Source: Bryopsis sp. KO-2023
Lineage: Eukaryota; Chlorophyta; Ulvophyceae; Bryopsidales; Bryopsidaceae
Assembly: GCA_030272585.1 (NCBI GenBank)
Contig: BSYQ01000006.1
Coordinates: 5,667,001-5,731,000, forward strand
Direction: 5' to 3'
Length of the DNA: 64,000 nucleotides
Part shown: in pieces, positions 54,001-64,000 of the stretch
How positions within the stretch are numbered: the first letter of the stretch is position 1
How the letters are laid out: each line of letters starts with the position of its first letter
Translations under genes and position numbers: made by a program
Notes under the pieces: model-generated
What the model was told of the DNA's origin: nothing
Databases searched by the model: none
What the model saw: only the letters and a program-made list of their open reading frames with translations

Positions 54001-57000
54001 TTTCGACCTTCCTGAAGAAACTGCCAGAAAAACTCTGGTGCTGGATGTCTACGACATTACCAGTAGTTCCCATGGGGAGAAGGTCGCCACTGGCCAGATC
54101 GCATTAACGAACATCGCTGCAGATTCTGTACAAGAATTTGTCGTGAGGATGGTGGATTCTGCAAACAGGGAGCTTGGGTCGATGACTGTTGAGTTGCACC
54201 TGGAGGGGTCAAAACCATTGTTCACGAAAAATCAAGCAAGCAATGCGCACCAAGGTGATCTAGTGGAAGAATAGTTGTGGGGGTTGGTGTGTTTGTGTGA
54301 GAAAATTACTGAAAGAAGTTTACTGCTCGATTTTCCCTGTTTTTTGAAATCTCTTTTGAGCCGATGAAATGCTGTTGCTTTGAATCCTTGATGGAAGCTT
54401 TCCAAAACAAACCAGGAGCCTGTCAAACTTGCATAATAAAGTGCACCAAAGTGCTGGAATGTCAACGAAACCATCCTTGTGTGGATTTTTTTAGGAGAGA
54501 GGGGTGTGAAACTGAGGCAAAATGACAGCTGGGTGCCTGTGCCCAGCACGGGGGTACAACAGGGGAAAAAGACTGGAGCAGGGTCCATGTTGGGTTTCGA
54601 TCAATCGTCTCTGGTGGTGGCTGTGAACGTGGGTCGTGGCATTGTGCTGGAGTCTGGCTATCGGAACGGAACTCGCCAAGAAGTCGTTAGAAGCCTGTGT
54701 ACGTTTTCCAACTCCACGAAGACAAGTCTGATGGTGTGATTGATTGGATGCAAATCCAAAGGAACAGAATCTTCTCAGCAAACCTGTCTAATTCGAATTT
54801 TCTAATTTAGCGTAAAATCATAACAAAAGGATTTTGGTGTGGGGTTCTACACAGTTTCGGAATTTGAATTACAAGTCCTTCATTTCATAGCACGGAATTA
54901 AACAGAAAACCAAAAAAAAACTCAAGCAGCACTAACCCACGCATCATCGTTTTGAAGTTTGCTGTTGTTCTTTTCATTCCAGGCTTTGTTTATTTATTTC
55001 TTTATTTGTTTTTTTTTTAATGTGAATGAAGGTTCGGTTGCTAAGAGTTGACGATAAAATGCAAAGGGTGGATTCGATGAGCTCTTTGGGTGCATCTGGT
55101 TCCCTGGCAGATATGGACTTCGCTGAGGAAGAGGTGTGAATTCAATGTACATAAGCTCATTTTATTCTTTCAGGGGGCAGCTATATTCTGCGCTTTATCA
55201 CATGGGTTTCATTAATTAATTAATTATTTAATTGATTTTTTTGGGGGGGAGGACATGATTTTTTTTTAATTGTTATTTTTGGGGGGGACATTTTCTGGAA
55301 TCAGGCTCTATGAAGTTTCGGTTTACCTGTCAAGACACTTTACGCATTTTTTTTTTTCCCCTGATGACTGCATCAAAGCAAATATGCCGGTTTTCAAACG
55401 AAGGTGTATGAGAACCAGCGACGGGCACCGATGCGGCCGTTCTCCCACAAGTCTCTAATCATGACAGACAGAAAACGATTCAGCCTGAAAAGCACAGGCC
55501 ATCACAACTCCGATAATTTTCCTGATATTCTTTTGCCCCCTGGTTGGGAATGGATGGGGCCATGGGAAGTTGAAGTCACCGGAAACGTCGATTCGGAAGG
55601 CTGGTGTTATGCCACCGATTTCAAGCTGATGAAATACCCCCCCGGGCGAGGCTCGGAAAAGAAAGGGGCAATGGATTTCACCAGAAGGAGGAGATGGGTA
55701 CGTCGGCGAAGGAAGAAGTCCGTGGATAGGCCTGAGTTTGCTGAGCTGAAGGTAAACACAGAGATGAACCTTGCCTAATGAAAAATCCAGAATGTCTGTA
55801 TAGATATGAGGACAAGGTTGACAAGGTTGGAAAAAATCACTTCCTGTTTTTTTGGGGAGTGTTGGTTCAATCTGAGAGGACATGAAGGGCTGAGCATTGT
55901 TCTGTGAGGATGCCAGTGGATGTCAGACCTTTTGAATTCAACATGTGTTTTCAATCTTTGGGTAATGGAGGTGGGGGTATGTGTGCGTGCTTTCTTAGGG
56001 CCACTCCAGTGATGTCAGCATCGTTTTGCCTGGCTCGAGTTTCCCTCTTCCCCAAATTCCATCCCATGGACATTGGCAGCTGCAAGTGAGGCCTGTGATT
56101 GAAGGGAAAACTTGGCACAGATGGAGCAGACCCGTTGCTGAGGATGGAGTGGTGTTGCAAGAGCTAGTGGAAGGTGGGTTTCATCAGAACACCAAAAAAA
56201 ACCAAAGGTAGAATGTTACAACTCAAAGCTTTCATCATGTAAATTTCAATTTTGAAATTTTCGCGTCTGACTAGACCAAATTTGCATGTGGTGTTTGCTT
56301 TGGTCAATGCAGGGACTCGCAGACTTGCATTCTGTCCAATGAAGAGTGCAGCTGGTGGTGAGGGGACAGTGAACGTGCCCCAAGAGCTGCTATGCAGCTC
56401 AGAGTTTTGGCTGACTTTCATCGTGGAGGGAAATCGGCTGCCGGTTCCTGTTGGGATGGACCCCATGACGGACTGGACGATAACTGCTCAACCCCCCCTC
56501 GAGCTGCACAACGTTTTGCCTTTCTCGGGCTCCTTCATGGTGTGGGAAAGAGCTGAGGGAGGTAGGGGACTCACCCTGATTACGTTCGATTGTTGGAAGT
56601 GGGGTGGTTTATAGACTGCCTGTATTTGATTTTGCACTAACAACAATAGATGAGAAATTACCCCACATCGTCAGTAAAACAACCATTTTTCACAGCGATT
56701 CGTTTCTGTGAATTTCAGCAGGGTCCCCTCTTCAAATCCGTCAGCAAGGGATCACGAGTCCTGGTGAAAAGACCCCCATTCATGGAGCCGACATGCGAAA
56801 AGAAGTAGCCCTGTCTTTCTATCCCACCGACCGAGACTTCCAGGAGGAAGCACCCATCACCATTTCCAGGGGGTATTCCGAACAGGCCGCAGGGGTTTCT
56901 GGGCACCAGAATCTCCCGCCCAATTTTCGAGTGTCGAAGCAAGGGAATGTTGCACGAGTCATGCTGGAAAGAGAACTGGATGTCGGCGTCAGTCAACGGG

Positions 57001-60000
57001 AGGAAAAATTGGATCCAGGGGCTGCAGTGGCTATGGGATATCCATTAGTCTTGCGAATGTATGTGCCGCTTTGGGTGGTGAATAACACTGAGGTGAGGGA
57101 CTTCGTTTTTTCAACTTGTTTTAACTTGTTTTTCTTTCTTTGAACGTGTTTTTGACTGGCCGCAGGACAGATGTGACCGTGTGTGTTTGTATATGTTTCT
57201 TGAAGGTTCCGATAAACCTCGGGATTGTGGGCATTCGACCAGGGGACGTGAAGGTGGAGCCAGACCTGGATGGAAATGGTGGAACAGATGTGAACAGCAT
57301 TAAGGTAGAGCGAGTAATCTTTCAACAGCGAGTTTCCCCCCCTTTTTTTTTCAAAATTGAAAAATAACTCCGAAAATTTTTCCAGAGTTTATGTAAATCT
57401 ATGAAAGAATTGTGCAGGGTGGTTGACCGGGGTCGCTTACATAGAAGAAATGAAAAAAGAATTAAAAAAGACCTACAAATTGTCGCATCCATGCCTTGAC
57501 ATTGACATTCTTTCCACGCACCATTTTTGCAGTTTGTAACCACATTTCCGGAGCAGCATTCCTACACCCCCCCAGCATATACCATGTCCACAGTCGACCC
57601 TCAAGGAACCGACATCCTTTCTTACCCCCTCGATGAAAATCCTTACGGAGTAAAGATATCTGTGGTGAACTCGGGCTGGACGACGCCCATCCCCTTGGGA
57701 GGGGTCAAAATGTCGAAAGAGAGTGCCAAATCTGGAAAAGAAGGGAGCTCGAGCGATGTGGTGCGGAAAACGCTGGAGGCTGGGGTCGATGTCACTCAGC
57801 GAATGCTGGTGTGGGCTCAAGTCCCTGACGTTGCGAAAATATTCCCCACTGTGGCTCATCTGGATTTGACAGGTGAGGCAGCCTTGCTTTTTTTTTCCCT
57901 CGTGTATTTTTTTTGCCATTGTGTAGGATGCATCCTACATGATCGGCTGAAAATCTGAAGTGTTGTAGAAGGGATGGACCAGAAGTGAAAAAAAATCTTG
58001 GTGCCATCAAGGGAAATCAGTGATCTACTTTGGCAGGAAATTCAATAGAAAATTCAACTGGGGAAATCTAACATGTTCCACCTGTTCTTCGATTGCCTTA
58101 GCATCCCTTACCCATCGTAGATTCCCCCCTGCGAAAAATCTCTGCCCCTTTTCAAATTCTTCCTTCACTTATCGGGAGCGTCTGTGTATACTTAGCGTCC
58201 GGGTTCATCAGAAGCAAAGTCTTGATTTTGGAGCCTCATCTATTGGTTTCGAATCGAACTGGGATCGACATCCAACTTCTTCAGCCCAATACTCTGGCGA
58301 GTGCACGGTCCAGGACATCGCCTGTAGGCAGCGAGCAGCTGCTGCCTGCAGGGGTATCTTGTGAGCCTCTCCAATGGGCTTTGGGTTGCCAGGCCCATCT
58401 GCTTTGTGCTCGGCCAAGCGTCCCTGGGGCACTCTGGTCTGTTCCTTTCAGAATCGCTTTTCCGGAAGTCGGTGAGATTGTCCTTCTGTTAGTTGCTTCC
58501 CACTCGATGCTTGAAGTAGATAGATTACCCACATGCACCATGAGAACAAGGGGTGGTTTCATTGTTCAAAAATTGTGGAACATACAAGTGCTTGATGCTA
58601 AGAACCATTCCTTTTTTTTGTTTCGAGGGGTTAACGACCCTCTGATGATTTCGTTTTGTCCATTTTTTCTGTCAGGTGATATCGATGTCGCTATTCCAAA
58701 CTTCTCGGGAAGTGGGCCTCGTTATTTGGACCCTCCAGCTGGCATCAGCACCGCCAACGAGAGCAGCACCACATTGAAAATCTTAGTGCAAATATCCAGT
58801 CCCGGATGCTTGCACGTGATTTTCCAAAGCTTTGGTGGCGCACCCCCTTACGCAATCGAGAACAGAACACAATTCGCTTTGCAATTTCGGCAAGAAGGTG
58901 GGTCAACTCCCATTTTTTCTTTGATATTCTGTCGGCTTTGGGTCGAAACCCCACAACCAATGCATAGGAGAATATGCACCCTTCAGAAAATTCCTCAAGT
59001 GAGCAATGTTACATTTGTTTTTTGTTTTTTGTGTTTTGTATTCTGGCATGCGCAGACCCAGTCAGTCCAGACCCATGGATCACAGTGCCTCCACTGTCAT
59101 CACAAGGATGGGCTTTGCCTAGGTTGGTGGCAGCCGCAAAGAGAATCGAAATTCGAGACGTGGATCTTGCTCCAAAAAGCGCCTTGACCAGGAGTTTCTC
59201 TTTGAACCCTGACATGCCTTTGGCTATAGCTGGAGGGACCTCGGCTGCCCCCGATCACGCCCTTCCATTGGCAGCCACGGTGGAAGGAATCAGAGGCCTC
59301 CAGCAAACTCAAGCTCTCGTTGAGGTGACGAAAAGAAAGTCTATGGAGGTTATTTTTTCAGGAATTTCGTCCATGCCACCTTCTTGGGTTTGATGTATAT
59401 CTCGGCATGATCTATGGAAAATGTGGCTGGATCAATCCATGCTGTGTTTTGATTTTTCACAACAGCACCTGACCTGGTAAAACTAAATATCATGTCAGGA
59501 GTGGTCGACTCACTTTTGTCTTTTTTGTCTTTGTTTTTCGACCACCCAGATTGTGGACATGGATGACTCATTGAGTGTTTACTCTGGAATGGGGTGGAGT
59601 TTCGGAAGTGCCGTGGGGTGCTGGGGTCAAGGCCGCGTTATTCGGATCCATCCAGAGGACACATCCAAAGATCGAAGGGGGTCCATTGGTGTGGCAGATG
59701 GGGATGTCGCCTCAAAAGCTTTCGGCCTGAATTTGTCATTCAGCTCAATCTCTTTGTCTTTGGTGGATCAACACCCACAGGAACTCCTGCTGCTCACTGT
59801 GGAGGGCCTGGAAGCTGATATGATGATGGGAGTGGGTGAGTCGGCCAACATTGCTGGTTTCTTCATGTCTTTTCCGCTACGTTTTTCTCGTTAGATATAT
59901 ATATATATATATATATGCGTGGGTGTGTGTTTTTTCTTTGTCAAGGTCCGAGGGGTCGCTTTGCCCATGCCAGAGTGAGAGTTCGAGATGTTCAATTGGA

Positions 60001-63000
60001 CAATCAACTGCCTCACGCATTTTACCCAGTTCTGGTGGCACCTTGGATAACCAGAGCCAGGGGGAAATCCTGGGAGGAGCCTCTTACTCTTTCTTTGACT
60101 GTCGTCCGCGAATTGGGTTCCAGACAAGGCCACATGAGCTATCCAACAATCACGTCAAAAATTGGCAACCTTCAGGTTGCTATACATGAAACGATCATAT
60201 GGCGGGTCATGGACATGGTGGAGCTGCTGGGGATAAAATCAAGCGGAGAGGTACGTGCTTCTTTCATTCGAGTTTCCACCGAGCCATTGTCTAGATTTTC
60301 TTACGCATTCATTCAACTAAAGCTTGCAACCTAACTATTGCTCGTCCATTTTTGTTTTGATGTTCAGGCTGCCTCGGCAGACGTGAGTTTGGATGTGGGC
60401 CTTTTGCACGTTGGGGGGATAAAATTTAAGGTCAGCATCAGTACTGACCCCACAAGCAGGCCGCGAAGTCAGCCATTGTCCCTGGGGTTGGAGTTTGCAA
60501 ACGTGGAGGATGTCGAAGTAGAGATCAAAGGCTATGAAGCTGAGGACTTGTCGATGCTGCAGTCTGTGTTCATGGAGCAGATTTTGGCGCACCTGAAAGG
60601 ACAAATCAGCGGAATCGCTTTGAGCCTGCTGGACCATGTTTTCTCTGTTGGTGGAGTGTCCCAGGTAGAACCGTTTTTCTTCGTGGACAAACAAATTATC
60701 AGTCGTTTATTTTTTCTCAATGGAAAAACAAATGTTCACTCGATTTTTTATTTTATTTTTCTCTTTTTTTCTATTTCTAAGAGAAGTTGATCATACTTTT
60801 GAAATAAGAATCTGAAAATAAATAGCAGGTGACAGACTGAATGCATGTTTTTTGCCCCGCTTTTCCTGAGGAATAACGAAATCGAACATGGAGCAGTGAT
60901 TTTTTCCCCCTTATTTGCGCATTGTTACGATCAGGCTTTGGCAGCGATGGGGAAGGTTATAAAATCTTCCGTGGATGATCCCAGAAGCAGGGACAACAAG
61001 ACCACGAGGGTGGATTCCCTTCAGGATGGATTGATAGAGGGAACTGCAGCTTTAGGAAAAGGGTTCCTCAAGGGGGTCACAGGGGTGATCCAGAGGCCAG
61101 TCAAAGGCGCAAAGAAAGAGGGTGTGGAAGGCTTTTTCAAAGGAGTAGGAAAGGTGATTTGTGTGGTGATCGCCATTGCTCAAAAGCAAGAATGGGAAGT
61201 CTGGAGTGACCGTGTTTGCATGGCTCAGTAACTTCCTTCGGTGCAGTATGAATGAATGAATGGTTAGTGTTTAAAATAATTATGAATTACAGTACAATTG
61301 TTTGATTTGCTTGTTTTGTTTAATGCAGGGATTGTTGGGGGTGGCGGTGAACCCCCTCAGTGGTGTCTTTGAGGCAGCTTCCAAAGTGACGGAAGGGATC
61401 GATATTTTGACGAGCAAGGCTGAAATCGTCGCAAAGAGAAAAAGACCCCCTCTGTGCATTCGTGGAGATCAAATTTTGCGGGTTTACAACCAGGTGTTGA
61501 TTGATGGTCCTATCTGTTCAAGTGCCATCCTTCCCATGTCCCCTTTCGTTTTTCAACTTCACTGATTTGTTTCTTTCATTGTTGCAGATGGATGCTGCTG
61601 GTCAGTCATTGATGCATGATGCGATTTCATCAGGAGGTAGCATTTCTTCAACCATGCGTGTGCATTATATGTTGTTTTTTTTTCACTCTTTATGTCGCAT
61701 TTTTTCCACTATTTTTGTTGCATTTCTTCACTCTTTTTTTATATATTTTTCCACTCTTTTTTTTTGCATTTTTTTCAGTCACCCATCAGTTGCACCTTAA
61801 TAAGTAACAATTCGTATGTCTGTCTGAAGGGAAAGGAGACCAGGAATCATATGGAGGGCACCGAGTTCTTGCAAACGATAGGATGCTGATGTGGACGACG
61901 GAGAGAATCGCATTCCTTAGAGGCAATGGTAAGATCTGCAAAAAAAAACGCAAAAATATTCCAGCGTGGCAAGGTGTTTATTTTTAGGATTGCATTCGCT
62001 GCTATTATCGTTTGCTACAAACACTGTGCCGTGAAGTTTTAATTTTTGTTTTGTTCGTTTGATTCTGAATCGAGTTGCATATCAATCAGCGGTCTGATTG
62101 TTGGAAAGGACCCAGCATGAACAGTGCTGGATTTAAAATTCTTACCTTTGATGGAAATTCCACCAGGTCTCCACCATTGGCAAGCTCAATTGGCGAAGGG
62201 GCACGACAACTTGCAGAACCCCCAGGTCAAAAGAGTGTGGTCGCTCAAGTGGGACAATCTTCTCAGTTTGAACCTGGAAATTCAAAACGGAAGCGATGCC
62301 CTGGCCATTTTCTCCAAAACTCGGTGCAACTCCTTCAACAGCGCTCTGGTTCAAATCATTCTAACGGAGAAAGGAGTGGCCCAGGAATTACGAAACGATC
62401 TTTGGGCGGCCATGGGGAGGTCCCACCTGGATAAGAGTTCGTTGGTGAGATGGGCTGGGGCCATGGAGTCTGGGGTTGCTCCATTTCGGACCGAGTGCGG
62501 GGATTTTGCGATCGTGTGGAAATCGCATCATGGCTTCGCTCAACGGATTTCGATTTGGAGGTTGAAATGCCCAGCAGGTGAGGAGGACCACCATAGCAAG
62601 AGAAACTCACGTATTCGAAGCATATAAATGAAGCTCCTGCAGCCATCAGCAAGTTTTTGATGGACCGTCGCCAGGGGCTGGCTAGCAATAGGTTCCACAG
62701 AAACCTTCATCCCAAGCTGCCATCATTGCCATGAGGGGGGGGCCGGATGTTGGTGTGGGGATCTAGTGAACGTACTTTTGCTAGGAATCTTTTAGGAATC
62801 TTTTTACACTTGAGGGGGCCGCTATGGCTGCACACCTGGGGCCTGTTTCAAGTCTCAATCAATGAGCTGTACATGCGCACCACCATCCTCATACCCATCC
62901 TCACCAAGTATATTAGTTGCTTCGTTTCCACATATTCCCTAATACGGATGATATGCTTATCCTTTTCATGTAGGTTATGCATCATTGGGGCATGTGGTCG

Positions 63001-63464
63001 GATCACCAAATCCCCCAAACACCGTGCCAGTGTTTTGGGACGATTCAGAATCGCAGAACGGGGGCGCAGCTCCGAAGCTAGCCATCCCTTTGGGTTTCTC
63101 TCTCATTTTCCGTGACACAAATCCACAGACCGGAAAACTGACAATCTGGCGCCCCCTCGCACCCAAAGGATATGTGGCCGTTGGGCTGTTGATCGTTCCC
63201 GACATTTGCATGCCATCTCTGAATGACGTGCGATGTTTGAGGGAGGACCTGTGTGTGAGAACGGATTTTGAGGACCACATGATTTGGAGGGGGGGCAGCT
63301 CCGATTTGGAGGATTTGCAATGTAGTCTTTGGACGAAGGAAGGGGATCCGCTGCATACTTTCCATGCCGTTCGGAGCTTGGAAAAACCTGACAGGCGATT
63401 TGCATGGGTTGCGATGAGGGATGTGGTCACACCCGGGACTCCGAAATTCGAGTCTCTGATTTAG
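39019..63464 (+). CDS. VPS13: VPS13 bridge-like lipid transfer protein, plant-type, 54 exons
   Basis: About 4,441 aa from exons 39019-39219, 39791-39895, 40103-40192, 40397-40516, 40782-40910, 41268-41449, 41694-41847, 42133-42398, 42628-42826, 43005-43190, 43477-43986, 44215-44405, 44582-45087, 45307-45468, 45744-45968, 46055-46284, 46587-47082, 47160-47416, 47672-47875, 48010-48351, 48451-48640, 48731-48924, 49043-49316, 49520-49684, 49848-50044, 50145-50552, 50653-50959, 51184-51454, 51682-51945, 52241-52485, 52637-52857, 53047-53185, 53372-53684, 53911-54254, 54495-54733, 55032-55133, 55404-55751, 55999-56173, 56313-56561, 56719-57092, 57206-57304, 57533-57872, 58196-58471, 58676-58897, 59056-59348, 59550-59835, 59946-60250, 60368-60664, 60935-61153, 61329-61493, 61588-61636, 61830-61928, 62167-62577, 62974-63464. 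All phases agree. It carries bulk phospholipid between membranes at contact sites (family knowledge). Exon 18's acceptor is the least certain. Confidence 0.93.
39429..39482. repeat. 18-bp perfect inverted repeat in VPS13 intron 1
   Basis: CTGCATCCAG followed by at least eight A (39429-39446) is mirrored by eight T followed by CTGGATGCAG (39465-39482), with an 18-base AT-rich loop. RNA from this intron could form a stable hairpin. It could be a relic of a small inverted-repeat element. Confidence 0.85.
40588..40626 (+). repeat. A(n)TG short tandem repeat in VPS13 intron 4
   Basis: Four to five successive AAAAAATG-like units (6-7 A between each TG) lie in the intron before exon 5. Confidence 0.7.
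44582..45087 (+). other. PH domain in VPS13 (exon 13)
   Basis: Residues about 837-940: ILNWEGLGRRIPKWLPHYIT, then QDCLYIYKSKRS, and a C-terminal helix (ELQDLLREIELAKRKIAM). The WEG...W...Y.....LYIY pattern is the first half of a PH fold. Land-plant VPS13M proteins carry a PH domain at the equivalent place. It may give phosphoinositide binding. Confidence 0.85.
45135..45156 (+). other. G-quadruplex motif at the start of VPS13 intron 13
   Basis: Runs G3-A-G4-T-G6-T-G6 lie about 48 bases into the intron on the sense strand, preceded by a T-rich tract. All loops are one base, so folding in pre-mRNA or non-template DNA is plausible. Confidence 0.65.
50145..52485 (+). other. internal VPS62 modules in VPS13 (four half-repeats)
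   Basis: Exons 26-30 (residues about 1926-2423) contain four copies of the pattern F-x-x-(I/V)W ... WRP-x-x-P-x-GY-x-x-x-G(D): FRMIW/LWRPQPPAGYGILGD, FDKVW/IWFPRAPKNYHALG, FKKIW/IWRPVVPQGYAVTGD and FDKIW/IYRPVPQHGYVAMG. The last is followed by LDSVRCV, the end signature of VPS62 (DUF946). Copy two is the most degenerate. Confidence 0.85.
53911..54254 (+). other. C2-like domain in VPS13 (exon 34)
   Basis: Residues about 2648-2762: ASGFSDNGKLTIDEQFIFDL, TLVLDVYDI, and LGSMTVELHL fit the W/F-N-E-x-F-x-F plus LxVxVxD strands of a C2 sandwich. The calcium-binding aspartates are not clearly complete, so it is probably a calcium-independent membrane or protein binder. Confidence 0.65.
55404..55751 (+). 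other. DysF (dysferlin/peroxin) module in VPS13 (exon 37)
   Basis: Residues about 2877-2992: VYENQRRAPMRPFS, then LLPPGWEWMGPWEVEV and SEGWCYATDF, finishing with a basic RRRRWVRRRR. This is the DysF-N/DysF-C signature (YENQR, PPGWxW, GWxYAxDF, R-R-R-x-W-x-R), entirely within one exon. DysF modules occur in peroxins Pex30-32, ferlins and plant VPS13. Confidence 0.88.
59895..59916 (+). repeat. (AT)11 microsatellite in VPS13 intron 46
   Basis: A perfect dinucleotide run lies between the exon 46 donor and the exon 47 acceptor. Confidence 0.9.
59946..62577 (+). other. VPS13 C-terminal (APT1/ATG2-C) and PH-like region
   Basis: Exons 47-53 (residues about 3764-4240). Exons 49-50 hold GVTGVIQRPVKGAKKEGVEG, FFKGVGKGLLGVAVNPLSGV, the amphipathic ATG2-C-like helices shared by VPS13 and ATG2. 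Exons 52-53 (VLANDRMLMWTTERIAFL, VWSLKWDNLLSLNLE) form the PH-like C-terminal lobe that contacts the acceptor membrane. Confidence 0.85.
62440..63464 (+). other. C-terminal VPS62 pair of VPS13
   Basis: After the usual VPS13 end, exon 53 contains FAIVWKSHHGFAQRISIWRL, then across the junction CPAG/YASLGH. Exon 54 contains FSLIFRDTNPQTGKLTIWRP, LAPKGYVAVG and LNDVRCLREDL, the complete two-part VPS62 signature. The protein ends about 80 residues later. The junction is phase 1 and continuous, so it belongs to the same gene. Confidence 0.85.
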
Positions 63465-64000
63465 GGACGGTCTTCTCAAGGTGGTTTTTTTTCTTCTTCT
63501 ATTTTGATGGGGATTTTTTTTAAAAGAAAGTTTTGGGAGGAATAATGTCGGTGGGTAGGAAAAACATATTTTTTTGTGTGTGCTCGTTTATATGTTTGTA
63601 GGTCCTCTCGTCCCCTTAAAGGAGAAAGTGGGGTGGTGGTGTTTGGGCATCCATCGTTTTTGTTGATTGAAGTGTGAGTTTTGTACTTCGCTAAGATGGG
63701 CTGTGTAAAATACAACTTGCCAAGATCTCATGAAAATGAGTGTTGCGGAAAATGACAGTTATTGTGCATTTGGGGTCTAAAGGATGGTGTTCAGTCTGGT
63801 GAATGCCTTTCAAGCTTGTTAGGAAAGATTCTTTCCTCCATTTGAAAATATGTGACAGAGGCCTGCTCAAAACATTGTCGTTGGGGTCTTTGGAAATGTG
63901 TCTGGTGAACCATGCGGAGAGCAGCCACTTTGCTTAAAATGTGTGAACATCGACAGCAAAAATTTATGATTTTCTGTAAAGAAATAATGTTGTACAATAT
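63465..64000 (+). other. VPS13 3' flank
   Basis: No coding exon is seen after the stop. A TGTAA occurs at about 63704 and again at about 63974, next to GAAATAATG, and either could be part of a 3'-end processing signal. No canonical AATAAA is present. Confidence 0.35.

Larger units (their letters stand above)
53372..59348 (+). other. VPS13 adaptor-binding (VAB/SHR-BD) region with insertions
   Basis: Exons 33-45 (residues about 2544-3668). Recurrent beta units each carry a conserved Asn near a hydrophobic strand: VINMLGSPVFL, CTFSNSTKTSLMVRLL, PLWVVNNTEVPINL, LLVSNRTGIDIQLL and YAIENRTQFALQF. This is the repeat style of the VAB domain that docks organelle-specific adaptors. A C2-like sandwich (exon 34) and a DysF module (exon 37) interrupt it. 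The residue 3405-3500 part matches the SHR-binding domain. Confidence 0.8.

Noticed and set aside
63704-63978. UGUAA as a green-algal poly(A) signal
   Set aside because: TGTAA or TTACA occurs near several gene ends but at inconsistent distances, and about as often as chance would give, so it is not used to infer the lineage.

Overview
The window is nuclear DNA of an intron-rich eukaryote. Genes are split by GT-AG introns of roughly 50 bp to 1 kb with T-rich 3' ends, all reconstructed proteins use the standard code, and there are no operons or Shine-Dalgarno sites. The gene set points to an alga or plant-like protist: an RAP-domain organelle RNA-binding protein, a plant-style giant VPS13 (PH, C2-like, DysF and VPS62 modules), a meiotic HOP2, and CLC and ACS transporters that resemble bacterial forms. 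I cannot name the lineage from sequence alone. An archaeplastid or another plastid-bearing protist is my best guess.

Layout: (1) 128-1733 (+) 3' part of GPN-loop GTPase GPN2. (2) 2918-5148 (+) RAP-domain protein. (3) 5518-7159 (-) MFS transporter of the ACS family, with a tRNA-like element at its 3' end. (4) 7459-13550 (+) tRNA (cytosine-5) methyltransferase TRM4/NSUN2 in 13 exons, including a GC-AG intron. (5) 15157-18513 (-) AAAP amino-acid transporter in 7 exons. (6) 19189-21738 (-) HOP2 recombination protein in 7 exons. (7) 22296-22793 (+) small two-TM orphan. (8) 23411-23710 (-) doubtful PIP-box microprotein, followed by a 43-bp minisatellite. (9) 25098-27269 (-) CLC-type channel/transporter in 2 exons. 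(10) 28486-31700 (-) GTPBP1/2-like translational GTPase in 7 exons. (11) 34350-36836 (+) intronless acidic coiled-coil orphan. (12) 39019-63464 (+) one VPS13 gene of 54 exons and about 4,441 aa that fills the last 38% of the window.

Exon structures were joined by hand. Every junction was checked for splice dinucleotides and reading phase, and the VPS13 exons sum to an exact multiple of three. The genes are mostly unrelated housekeeping functions (GTPase chaperone, organelle RNA metabolism, tRNA modification, membrane transport, meiosis, ribosome rescue, lipid transfer), so there is no pathway cluster. Several neighbours are head-to-head (5518/7459, 21738/22296, 31700/34350) or convergent. The most noteworthy items are the VPS13 with six VPS62 half-repeats in two places, the CLC lacking the gating glutamate, two intronless orphans in an intron-dense neighbourhood, the tRNA-like element, and several unusual repeats and G-quadruplex-like tracts.
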